Below are positions 1-5,451 of a stretch of DNA of 6,461 nt, piece after piece. The stretch spans positions 1,414-7,874 of the forward strand of contig JADFIX010000100.1 of the NCBI GenBank assembly GCA_022566435.1, written 5' to 3'. The notes below the pieces were generated by a model that made no database searches, was not told where the DNA came from, and saw nothing but the letters and a program-made list of their open reading frames with translations. The number at the start of each line of letters is the position of its first letter. Within the stretch, counting starts at the first letter, position 1. The stretch comes from Planctomycetota bacterium (lineage in GTDB: Bacteria; Planctomycetota; Phycisphaerae; UBA1845). Made by a program: the position numbers and the translations under genes.

Positions 1-194
1 GCGGGCAAGTGATTTCCGACTGGACGTCCGGCGAGTTGTTACACCCGAATCTGTTGCACGAAGGCGACAGCCTTGCGGTGACGACTGATTACCGCGATAT
101 CATCGCCGAGATTGTCCAAAATCGGTTGGGTAACTCGGATATAGAAACAGTCTTTCCAGGTTACGTGCCGACGTTTCATGGAATCACGGTGTGA
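1..194 (+). CDS. DUF1501 domain-containing protein, C-terminal fragment (5' end outside window)
   Basis: The frame is open from the first full codon at position 3 to a TGA at 192-194, giving about 63 residues with no start in the window. The readable tail runs GQVISDW, then LLHEGDSLAVTTDYRDIIAEIV, then a VFPGY block. This pattern (gly-glu/asp-W, then E-G-x-x-LAVTTD-[YF]-R-x-[IV], then a VFPG motif) is what I recognise at the C-terminus of DUF1501 proteins, which are exported, usually Tat-type proteins with a sulfatase/phosphatase-like fold, very common in Planctomycetota and often paired with DUF1800 proteins. Their exact function is unestablished. The next gene follows on the same strand after 109 bp with no obvious strong terminator, so they may be co-transcribed. 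Family assignment rests on the last ~60 residues only. Confidence 0.78.
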   Translation, partial: GQVISDWTSGELLHPNLLHEGDSLAVTTDYRDIIAEIVQNRLGNSDIETVFPGYVPTFHGITV

Positions 195-288
195 CGGCGG
201 GAAACGGCGTGGGCTACTTGATCTCCTTCGCGGTTTACCGTACGTCGTTGTGCGACGCGAGATGAAGGGGACGATCCCGCGTCGTAGT

Positions 289-306
289 GAGGAGGGGTTC
301 AGATTG
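289..306 (+). promoter_or_regulatory. Shine-Dalgarno and TTG start that fix the N-terminus of the DNRLRE gene
   Basis: GAGGAGGGG at 289-297 sits 6 nt before a TTG at 304-306. Translation from that TTG begins at once with a signal peptide (MKRCSMAGCLVLIAGAATVCA). The same frame also has an ATG at 178 and an ATG at 262. Starting at 178 would add 42 mostly basic residues before the signal peptide, overlap the DUF1501 tail and lack a ribosome binding site. Confidence 0.75.
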
Positions 307-1386
307 AAGCGTTGCAGCATGGCGGGGTGTCTTGTGCTGATTGCGGGTGCGGCGACCGTATGTGCCGAGGTGGTCAGCCTGTCGCCCGCCAAAGACAATA
401 CGCTCTACGAATCGCCGATTGGTAACTTGAGCAACGGGAGCGGTTCGCACGTTTTTACAGGGCGCACCGTTCAAATCTTCGGCTCAAGGCGCCGCGCCCT
501 GATTGCATTTGATCTGACCGACATTGTTCCGCCGGAATCGAGGCTGAATCGCGTGACGTTGTGGCTCTACATGTCGCGGTCGCTTACGGCGGAACCGATC
601 ACGAACACGTTGCATCGTGTGCTGTCCGATTGGGGCGAGGGCGATTCGGTCGCCGCGGGCCTGGAAGGCGCCGGCGGCCCGGCACGCCCCGACGATGCCA
701 CCTGGCTGCACGCTTTCTTTCCTGTCGTTTTCTGGACGAACGCCGGCGGTGATTTCCTTTCAGCTGCCAGCGCAGCGACACCTGTTTTTGGTGTAGGCGA
801 ATACGTCTGGTCCACCGACCAGATGCTGGATGACCTGCAATTCTGGTTGGACGATCCCTCGCGTAACTTCGGTTGGCTGGTGAAAGGAGACGAGAGTACG
901 TTAGGGACGGCGAGACGATTTGATAGCCTTCAACACAGCAGTGAATCCCACCGACCGGAGCTGATCATCGATTTCACACCGCCGCCGGAACTCGCTTGTT
1001 GTCTCCCGTCCGGGGCCTGCGATGTGCGTATTGAAACCCAGTGCACAAATGCGGGCGGGAATTCGTTGCCGCAAGCGACCGAATGCGAAGGGGACGGCGA
1101 TGCTGACGGCGTGGACGCGGCATGTGGCGACGACTGCCCCCAGGACCAGGAGAAAGTAGAACCGGGCGTGTGCGGTTGCGGCCTTGACGATGAAGCCGAT
1201 GAGGATGGCGATCAAGTGCCTGATTGCGTCGATCGTTGCCCAAACGCCGACGATCATCTATTCGCCCCCGAATGCGAAGGCGGCATTCCGGCCATCTCGA
1301 CATGGGGGGCGTTCATTCTGGCACTTTTGATCTTGGTCGTCTCCAAAGTTCGTTTCGGATTGCGGTCAAGGCCGGCACGCGGTTAG
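304..1386 (+). CDS. Secreted DNRLRE-domain protein with Cys-rich/Asp-rich modules and IPTL/PEP-CTERM-like C-terminal sorting tail
   Basis: This is a 360-aa exported protein counted from TTG 304. Residues 1-21 are a signal peptide with probable cleavage after VCA. Residues ~27-225 match the DNRLRE type of beta-sandwich domain: KDNTLYE, NGSG-HVFTGRT, RRALIAFDL, LNRVTLWLYMSRS, LHRVLSDWGEG, DDATWLHAFF, FWTNAGGDF, DDPSRNFGWLVKGDES, RRFDS and a closing RPELIIDFTPP. Residues 230-261 form a small ACCLPSGAC...C..AGG Cys module. Residues 263-323 are an Asp/Cys-rich, thrombospondin-type-3-like stretch (DGDADGVDAACGDDCP, GVCGCG, DEDGDQVPDCVDRCP) that probably binds Ca2+. Residues 328-354 (IPAISTW, a hydrophobic helix, then KVRFGLR) resemble the IPTL-CTERM/PEP-CTERM sorting tail, implying processing by an exosortase-like enzyme and surface attachment. 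No catalytic motif is visible; a structural or adhesive role is inferred. Confidence 0.85.
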   Translation: MKRCSMAGCLVLIAGAATVCAEVVSLSPAKDNTLYESPIGNLSNGSGSHVFTGRTVQIFGSRRRALIAFDLTDIVPPESRLNRVTLWLYMSRSLTAEPITNTLHRVLSDWGEGDSVAAGLEGAGGPARPDDATWLHAFFPVVFWTNAGGDFLSAASAATPVFGVGEYVWSTDQMLDDLQFWLDDPSRNFGWLVKGDESTLGTARRFDSLQHSSESHRPELIIDFTPPPELACCLPSGACDVRIETQCTNAGGNSLPQATECEGDGDADGVDAACGDDCPQDQEKVEPGVCGCGLDDEADEDGDQVPDCVDRCPNADDHLFAPECEGGIPAISTWGAFILALLILVVSKVRFGLRSRPARG

Positions 1387-1409
1387 GTCATGATTCTTTC
1401 GATGTCGCT

Positions 1410-1439
1410 CTAGCCCGCATTTCTCACCACTCGGGCTAG
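1410..1439 (+). terminator. Hairpin 24 bp after the DNRLRE stop codon; possible terminator or repeat end
   Basis: CTAGCCCG at 1410-1417 pairs perfectly with CGGGCTAG at 1432-1439 across a 14-nt loop. Its position just after the stop at 1386 suits a transcription terminator or 3'-end processing structure. No U-tract follows (CCTCGATTTGCG), so intrinsic termination is weakly supported. The arms contain CTAG and the loop is AT-richer than its surroundings, so it could equally be the end of a mobile or repeated element. Confidence 0.4.
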
Positions 1440-1550
1440 CCTCGATTTGCGCCACACGTGTGGTCACGCGTCGCCCCAAGGGGGCAACCACATGTCAGCC
1501 CAGGGCATCGGCCTGGGTCTGCGACGCGCAATACCGAAGAGCCCTGAAAG

Positions 1551-1700
1551 GCAACGCCGTGAACTGGAGCCGAGAAGAGGCGCTCAGTGGCGTCATCGTG
1601 GGCCTTCGTCGGTTGCAGAATCGAGTTCCCAAGGTGGCAGTGCTTTGTAGCGCTCGCAACGGCTTGAACACGCGGTTTTTCCTTCAGTTCACGGCGTTGC
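1551..1700. repeat. Long inverted repeat, 19-bp arms, 112-nt interior
   Basis: GCAACGCCGTGAACTGGAG (1551-1569) is the reverse complement of CTTCAGTTCACGGCGTTGC (1682-1700) except at one position, where a G.U pair forms in RNA. The outer 16 bp are perfect. Outside the arms a second short helix can form (CCCT 1542-1545 with AGGG 1705-1708) across a small internal loop. Inside, GTTGC (1612-1616) can pair with GCAAC (1656-1660). The result is a long branched stem-loop inside the composite element. Confidence 0.8.
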
Positions 1701-1741
1701 TTGAAGGGTCCGTTCGGGCCACTTGTGGGTGCGCACTTGTG

Positions 1742-1758
1742 CGACCCTTTCAGGGTCG
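1742..1758 (+). repeat. Short perfect hairpin CGACCCT/AGGGTCG (left copy)
   Basis: The sequence CGACCCTTTCAGGGTCG forms a 7-bp stem with a 3-nt loop. Its left arm overlaps an alternative hairpin at 1727-1747 (GGGT/ACCC plus CGCA/TGCG, with one bulged G), so the two folds exclude each other. A near-identical hairpin occurs at 2037-2054 in the opposite orientation. Confidence 0.6.
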
Positions 1759-1781
1759 AATGAATCTATGAAATCTGATAT

Positions 1782-1810
1782 CCGTGGGCGGCGCTTCGCT
1801 CTGCCCACGG
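1782..1810. repeat. 8-bp hairpin CCGTGGGC/GCCCACGG with an inner mini-stem
   Basis: CCGTGGGC (1782-1789) pairs with GCCCACGG (1803-1810). The 13-nt interior contains a further GCG/CGC pairing (1791-1793 with 1797-1799). It is followed by CTACTCTCTG rather than a T-run, so it is a structural repeat rather than a convincing terminator. Confidence 0.6.
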
Positions 1811-1819
1811 CTACTCTCT

Positions 1820-1969
1820 GTCAGCCCTCAGGCTGAATGGCAGACAAGCCCTTCAGATTGAATTGCAAGCAAGCCCGTCATGCTAGATTGGCCGTGGCCC
1901 CGTCAGGCTGGATTGCCGCTCAGCCCTTAGTGCTGCATCAGTCGAGCATTTGCAGGCTGAAGGTCTGCC
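1820..1969. repeat. Degenerate tandem array of about six ~25-bp palindrome-containing units
   Basis: Successive units start at 1820, 1843, 1868, 1894, 1918 and 1944 and are 23-26 bp long. Each is a variant of a core AGCCC followed by TCAGGCTGAATTGCC, with unit edges such as GACA, AGCA, GTGG and GCTC. Units 1-4 are clearly related; units 5-6 are more decayed. Unit 1 folds as a perfect TCAGCC/GGCTGA hairpin (1821-1826 and 1831-1836), and other units keep partial GCC/GGC pairing. There are no unique spacers, so this is not a CRISPR array. No promoter or gene is visible inside it. Confidence 0.55.
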
Positions 1970-1978
1970 AGAAAGTAG

Positions 1979-2015
1979 CCGGGGGCAAGTCCGCCGGAAG
2001 CGGACCCGCCCCCGG
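1979..2015 (-). terminator. Nested GC-rich hairpin downstream of the ABC transporter operon; candidate terminator
   Basis: CCGGGGGC (1979-1986) pairs perfectly with GCCCCCGG (2008-2015). Inside it GTCCG (1989-1993) pairs with CGGAC (2001-2005) around a 7-nt loop. It lies 55 bp beyond the permease stop codon on the operon strand. Read leftward, the stem is followed by GGCTACTTTCTGG, which has only a weak T-content, so efficiency as an intrinsic terminator is uncertain. Being symmetric, it could also belong to the neighbouring repeat region. Confidence 0.45.
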
Positions 2016-2036
2016 TTAGGCCCCCCCCAACCACTC

Positions 2037-2054
2037 CGACCCTGAAAAGGGTCG
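2037..2054 (-). repeat. Short hairpin CGACCCT/AGGGTCG (right copy, inverted), just after the permease gene
   Basis: On the + strand this is CGACCCT-GAAA-AGGGTCG, a 7-bp stem with a GAAA loop. On the - strand it reads CGACCCTTTTCAGGGTCG, one T different from the + strand copy at 1742-1758. It lies 15 bp past the permease stop. A run of eight C residues at 2021-2028 separates it from the larger GC hairpin. Confidence 0.55.
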
Positions 2055-2069
2055 TACAATTCGTTCGGG

Positions 2070-3287
2070 TCACTCGTACCGAAGCGCTTCGATCGGGTCC
2101 AGCCGGCTCGCCCGCCAGGCGGGATAGAAACCAAAGGTCAGCCCCACGACCGTCGAAAAGAGGATCGCCAAAAGCGCCATCCAGGTGGAGATGAGAACGT
2201 CCCAACCGAGTCGCCACGACACGAGCTGGGCGACCAAAACGCCGCCCAGAAAACCGAACAATCCGCCGACCGCGCAAAGGACCACCGCTTCGGTCAGAAA
2301 CTGACCGAGTATGTGGGTCCCGTTGGCGCCGATCGCCATTCGTGTGCCGATCTCTCGTGTACGCTCCGTCACTGACACAAGTGTGACGTTCATGATTCCC
2401 ACACCGCCCACGACCAGCGAAATGCAGGCGATAGTCATGAGCAGCCAATTGAACGTTCGCGTCGTTTCCGCGCTGGCCTGGGCGGCGACGGAACGATCCA
2501 CAACCCGAAAATCGTCATTCTCCTCTTTCGTCAGGCGATGTCGCTGACGAAGCAACGCTCGTATTTGTTCTCGGGCGATAGACAACGGCGCACCATGCGC
2601 GGCGGCCGCGTACATGGTTTGCGAAATCTCGTTACCGGCGACCAGGCGTTGAAACACGCGCCACGGGAATAAGATCACGTCATCAAAGTCACGACCTTCG
2701 CCGCCGGTACCCTTCGTTTCCAGCAATCCTACGACTTCGAACGTGATACGATTCACCCGAATCGTCTGACCGATCGGATACACCCCGCCGAACAGCTCGG
2801 CCGCGCTGCTCTGCCCGATACAGCAGACGCGCCTGAGCGCGATCATGTCATCATCGGTAAACAATCGACCTTCCACCGTCCGCCACCTTCGGATGTCGAA
2901 ATAGTCCGGGTAGACGCCTTGCACGGAGGTTTGATGATTGCGAAAAGAAGATACGACCTGAACGCGCATGGTGTTGCTCGGTGTCGCCGCACGCACGGCC
3001 GGACACTCTGAGCCGATCGCATCGGCGTCACTCTCCGCGAGATATGGCTGGACGCCCTGTTGGCGATTGACGCCGCCGCGCTGCATGCCCCAAAAGCGGA
3101 TGGTGAGCCAATCGTCGCCGAGCGATTCGATCTGGCGTTCTACACGCTGCCGGGCACCCTCTCCCACCGCGACCATGGCGATGACCGAAGCAATGCCAAT
3201 CACGATGCCCAACACGGACAGCCCGGTTCGCACCTTGTTGTGGCTCAGGCTGATGAAGGCTTCGTAGATGACGGTTAGTGGACTCAC
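2070..3287 (-). CDS. MacB/FtsX-type ABC transporter permease
   Basis: This 405-aa inner-membrane permease comes from a MacAB-like tripartite system. Residues ~21-42 are TM1 (TGLSVLGIVIGIASVIAMVAV, then GEGA). Residues ~45-275 are the periplasmic MacB-type core domain. Three C-terminal helices follow at ~280-303, ~329-356 and ~366-388. Family hallmarks are intact: GGVGIMNVTLVSVTERTREIGTRMAIGA before TM3 and GFYPAWRASRLDPIEALRYE at the extreme C-terminus. The length fits a stand-alone permease; E. coli MacB fuses ATPase and permease. The start is GTG at 3287-3285, overlapping the ATPase stop as GTGA, with AGAAGGG about 11 nt upstream. Members of this family use ATP-driven conformational change to push periplasmic substrates such as macrolides, lipopeptides or small proteins through an outer-membrane channel. 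The substrate here is unknown. Confidence 0.93.
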   Translation of the reverse strand: MSPLTVIYEAFISLSHNKVRTGLSVLGIVIGIASVIAMVAVGEGARQRVERQIESLGDDWLTIRFWGMQRGGVNRQQGVQPYLAESDADAIGSECPAVRAATPSNTMRVQVVSSFRNHQTSVQGVYPDYFDIRRWRTVEGRLFTDDDMIALRRVCCIGQSSAAELFGGVYPIGQTIRVNRITFEVVGLLETKGTGGEGRDFDDVILFPWRVFQRLVAGNEISQTMYAAAAHGAPLSIAREQIRALLRQRHRLTKEENDDFRVVDRSVAAQASAETTRTFNWLLMTIACISLVVGGVGIMNVTLVSVTERTREIGTRMAIGANGTHILGQFLTEAVVLCAVGGLFGFLGGVLVAQLVSWRLGWDVLISTWMALLAILFSTVVGLTFGFYPAWRASRLDPIEALRYE

Positions 3288-4009
3288 CGCGTGCGTATCC
3301 CTTCTGATTGACCGCCATCGGGTCGCGTCTCATCGGAGATGATTCGTCCGTCTGAGAAAACGATGTGCCGACCGGCGTAGGCGGCCAAATCCGTCTCGTG
3401 GGTGACGACAATCACCGTAATCTTATCTTTTTCGTTCAGCTCAGTAAAGAGTGACATGATTTGTGCGGCCCGCTCAGTGTCGAGGTTTCCCGTCGGCTCA
3501 TCGGCAAGAAGTAACGCGGGCCGCGTGACCAGCGCCCGGGCGATGGCCGCCCGCTGTTGCTGTCCACCGGACAGCTGGTTCGGGAAATATTTCAGGCGAT
3601 CGCCGAGTCCGAGTTCGCAAAGGACCTCCGCCGCTCGGCGACGCCGTGCCCGCAGCGGGACTCGCTGGTACGCCAAAGGAAGGGCAACATTGTCTTGCAA
3701 GGTCGTGCGCCCCAGCAGGTTGAAACTCTGGAAGACAAAGCCGATGCGTTTGTTGCGCAGGGCCGCCAATTGTTTCCGGTCGAGTCGCGTGATTTCACGG
3801 CCTTCAAAGGTGTAGCTGCCGCGGGTGGGTTGGTCGAGGCACCCCACAACGTGCATGAAGGTCGACTTGCCGGATCCACTGGCCCCTGAAATCGCCACGA
3901 ATTCTCCACTGGAAATCGCGAGCGAAACACTTCGCACCGCTTCGACCGGAACTTCGCAGTTCCGGTAGATTTTCCAAACGTCACGAACCTCGATGAGCGG
4001 AGGCTGCAC
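3284..4009 (-). CDS. MacB/LolD-type ABC transporter ATP-binding protein
   Basis: This is the cytoplasmic ATPase partner of the adjacent permease, 241 aa from GTG 4009. Walker A GASGSGKST is at residues 42-50, the Q-loop Q at 94 (FVFQSFNLL), signature LSGGQQQR at 146-153, Walker B ALLLADEP at 165-172 followed by TGNLD, and switch His at 204 (VVTHE). All catalytic positions are present. I prefer GTG 4009 to the GTG at 4060 for three reasons: it follows GAGGGG (4016-4021) by 6 nt, it overlaps the adaptor stop as TAGTG, and it starts the protein as MQPPLIEVRDVWKIY, as expected for this family. The longer version would add 17 residues of unusual composition. The stop overlaps the permease start. 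ATP hydrolysis here powers the periplasmic movements of the permease-adaptor complex. Confidence 0.93.
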   Translation of the reverse strand: MQPPLIEVRDVWKIYRNCEVPVEAVRSVSLAISSGEFVAISGASGSGKSTFMHVVGCLDQPTRGSYTFEGREITRLDRKQLAALRNKRIGFVFQSFNLLGRTTLQDNVALPLAYQRVPLRARRRRAAEVLCELGLGDRLKYFPNQLSGGQQQRAAIARALVTRPALLLADEPTGNLDTERAAQIMSLFTELNEKDKITVIVVTHETDLAAYAGRHIVFSDGRIISDETRPDGGQSEGIRTR

Positions 4010-5250
4010 TAGAAGCCCCTCGGTCGGCGTCGGCTCGATCGCGACTTCCGTAGGTCCCACCCCACCACCAGCGTGTCCCCCTCGACAAGGTCTCCGCCGA
4101 GGATCTGTGTGCGCGAGCCGGCTCGAATTCCCAGCTCGAGGTCTACGCGAATCACACCGCCCGACCCGAGCTTGAAGACCCGTGGGCGCGTCGGTTCGCC
4201 CTTACCGATCGTCCAGGATCTCGCGCTGGCAAAATCTTGGGTGGGATCGAAACGCAACGCGGCATTGGGAATCGTTAGCGTATCGTCGGCTCTTTCGACT
4301 TCGAAGATGATCGTGGCCGTCATGCCCGGCCGGAGGAGTAGCTCTTCATTATCCACTTCGATCAAAGTTTCGTAGGTCACCACATTGTCAACCACCGTTT
4401 GAGCGAAACGAACTTGGGAGACGGCGCCGACAAAGTAACGATTCGGATAGGCGTCCACTCGGAACCTTGCCGGCATGCCCTCGCGAACGTGCCCGATATC
4501 AGTCTCGCTGACCGCGGCGTTGACCCGCATGCGCTTCAGGTCATTGGCGATCGCGAAAAGTGTCGGGGCGGACAACGAAGCGGCCACCGTCTGCCCGGCA
4601 TCCACGTTGCGCGTGATGACGATTCCGTCAATCGGGGATCGGATGATGGTCTTGTCCAACTGAATGATGGCCGCCTGCAGCCTGGCCTCGCCCACCTGGA
4701 CCTCCGCCTCAGCCGTGTGCATGGCGGCCACCGCGGCTTTCGCGACCGCGCGGGCTTCGTCCAGTTCGGCATCGGAAGCGCTGTCAACGGTAAAGGCATG
4801 CTGGATTCGTCGAAGGTCCAGCTCCGCCGTTTCAAGCCGGGCGCTCGCCTCTTCCACGCGGGCTTTTGCCGCGGCGATCATCGCGTTTCGTTCCGCGATG
4901 GTGGCCTTGAATTGATCCTGATCGAGTTCGGCCAGTACATCGCCTTGCTTGACCAGTTGATTGAAATCCGTGTACCACCGGACGACCGTGCCGCTGACCT
5001 GGGAGCCGACGAGAACTGTCAGGAGCGGCTCCACGGTGCCTGTGGCCTCGACCGTCGAGACGATGGATCGTCGGGTGACCTCTCCCGTGTGGTATCTTTG
5101 CTCTCGCGTCGACCCGTTTCGCCCCCAATAGGCGTAGGACCCGGTCGCGACAAGCAAGCCTGTTACAATAATAAGTAAGGCACGCATTTCGTTAGTTTCA
5201 TCCCACGAGGCTCGGGCGGTTCGGCCCGCGTCGACAATACTAGTTTTCAT
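4009..5250 (-). CDS. MacA-type efflux adaptor (HlyD/RND membrane-fusion protein family)
   Basis: This 413-aa periplasmic adaptor is anchored by one N-terminal helix (residues ~22-41, MRALLIIVTGLLVATGSYAYW). Residues ~66-112 form the first biotinyl-lipoyl-like half (VEATGTVEPLLTVLVGSQVSGTV, KQGDVLAELD). Residues ~113-200 are an Ala/Glu-rich coiled-coil hairpin. Residues ~201-232 are the second lipoyl half (TIIRSPIDGIVITRNVDAGQTVAAS). The beta-barrel and membrane-proximal domains follow, including VVTYETLIEVDNEELLLRPGMTA (290-312) and LTIPNAALRF. It would link the permease to an outer-membrane channel, which is not in this window. The annotated start is ATG 5250. An internal ATG at 5187 would begin exactly at the membrane helix and is equally plausible, because neither has a clear ribosome binding site. 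The basic tail KSRSSRRRPRGF precedes a TAG that overlaps the ATPase start. It is the first gene of the operon. Confidence 0.92.
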   Translation of the reverse strand: MKTSIVDAGRTARASWDETNEMRALLIIVTGLLVATGSYAYWGRNGSTREQRYHTGEVTRRSIVSTVEATGTVEPLLTVLVGSQVSGTVVRWYTDFNQLVKQGDVLAELDQDQFKATIAERNAMIAAAKARVEEASARLETAELDLRRIQHAFTVDSASDAELDEARAVAKAAVAAMHTAEAEVQVGEARLQAAIIQLDKTIIRSPIDGIVITRNVDAGQTVAASLSAPTLFAIANDLKRMRVNAAVSETDIGHVREGMPARFRVDAYPNRYFVGAVSQVRFAQTVVDNVVTYETLIEVDNEELLLRPGMTATIIFEVERADDTLTIPNAALRFDPTQDFASARSWTIGKGEPTRPRVFKLGSGGVIRVDLELGIRAGSRTQILGGDLVEGDTLVVGWDLRKSRSSRRRPRGF

Positions 5251-5278
5251 GCGGCCGAAGTGCCAGCGCGTGTGACGG

Positions 5279-5306
5279 ATCGTAGCGCCCGGATTTGAGA
5301 CGTCAA
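5279..5306 (-). promoter_or_regulatory. Candidate sigma70-type promoter for the ABC transporter operon
   Basis: Read leftward, TTGACG (5306-5301) is followed after 16 bp by TACGAT (5284-5279), a 5/6 and 4/6 match to the consensus boxes. The start of transcription would fall near 5272, about 20 nt before ATG 5250. The -35 box lies inside the left copy of the TTGAGACGTCAA dyad. Planctomycete promoter consensus is poorly known, so this is tentative. Confidence 0.35.
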
Positions 5307-5348
5307 GAGTTGGCGATGGCGAATTTCGACTTGAAATTGAGACGTCAA
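5295..5348. promoter_or_regulatory. Paired operator-like dyads (two TTGAGACGTCAA copies) in the divergent control region
   Basis: Identical 12-mers occur at 5295-5306 and 5337-5348, start to start 42 bp (about four helical turns). Each is a dyad TTGA-N4-TCAA. Between them AATTTC (5322-5327) and GAAATT (5333-5338) form a third inverted repeat that touches the second dyad. The left dyad overlaps the leftward -35; the right one lies between the rightward -35 and -10. This layout suits one dimeric regulator binding both sites and controlling both directions. No regulator gene is in view. Confidence 0.5.
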
Positions 5349-5360
5349 ACCGGCTAGAAT
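5331..5360 (+). promoter_or_regulatory. Candidate sigma70-type promoter for the rightward secreted-protein gene
   Basis: TTGAAA (5331-5336) and TAGAAT (5355-5360) are separated by 18 bp, each a 5/6 match to the consensus. Transcription would begin near 5367, leaving a leader of about 85 nt before ATG 5452. The spacer contains the right TTGAGACGTCAA dyad, a natural repression or activation point. Confidence 0.45.
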
Positions 5361-5451
5361 ACCGGGTGGATTCACTTTCATTGATCGGGCGTTAGGCATT
5401 TCGGAAACGTCGGCAAAAGGGGCATCTGTTCGCCTCGAAGGAGGACTTGTC

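Larger units (their letters stand above)
1473..1810. repeat. Composite structured non-coding element (multi-hairpin intergenic repeat)
   Basis: There is no credible gene here, but inverted repeats follow one another closely. They are GCCC/GGGC (1473-1476 and 1481-1484), CCCAGG/CCTGGG (1499-1504 and 1512-1517), the long 19-bp arms at 1551-1569 and 1682-1700, CGACCCT/AGGGTCG (1742-1748 and 1752-1758), and CCGTGGGC/GCCCACGG (1782-1789 and 1803-1810). From general memory, the string of motifs (a CCCAGGGCAT..CCTGGG block, CCCTGAAAGG, CCCTTTCAGGG, a CCGTGGGC hairpin) resembles repeated, structured intergenic elements scattered through planctomycete and related genomes, which are often mis-called as short hypothetical proteins. 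I cannot name a formal family. A non-autonomous mobile element or RNA-level structure is inferred. Confidence 0.55.

Noticed and set aside
243..257. Small hairpin CGTCG/CGACG between the DUF1501 and DNRLRE genes
   Set aside because: Only 5-6 bp with no T-run; too weak to call a terminator.
178..303. N-terminal extension of the DNRLRE gene from ATG 178
   Set aside because: It would overlap the DUF1501 tail and place 42 basic residues before the signal peptide; the strong Shine-Dalgarno points to TTG 304.
1460..1771. A 103-codon open frame (and a 67-codon one at 1447-1650) in the gene-free region
   Set aside because: Both run through the inverted repeats and hairpins, have no ribosome binding site and have low-complexity basic composition. 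They look like chance translations of a structured non-coding repeat.
1820..1969. Possible CRISPR array
   Set aside because: The units abut one another, vary in length and sequence, and have no unique spacers; no cas gene is in the window.
1837..2019. A 60-codon open frame across the tandem array
   Set aside because: Its repeating residues simply mirror the ~25-bp DNA units; there is no ribosome binding site and it ends in the GC hairpin.
2021..2028. Run of eight C residues as a phase-variation tract
   Set aside because: It lies in non-coding DNA after the operon, away from any promoter or reading frame, so no switching role can be supported; its exact length may also be a sequencing uncertainty.
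4399..5178. A 259-codon open frame antisense to the adaptor gene
   Set aside because: It is a shadow of the strongly supported adaptor gene; it has no family motif and no ribosome binding site.
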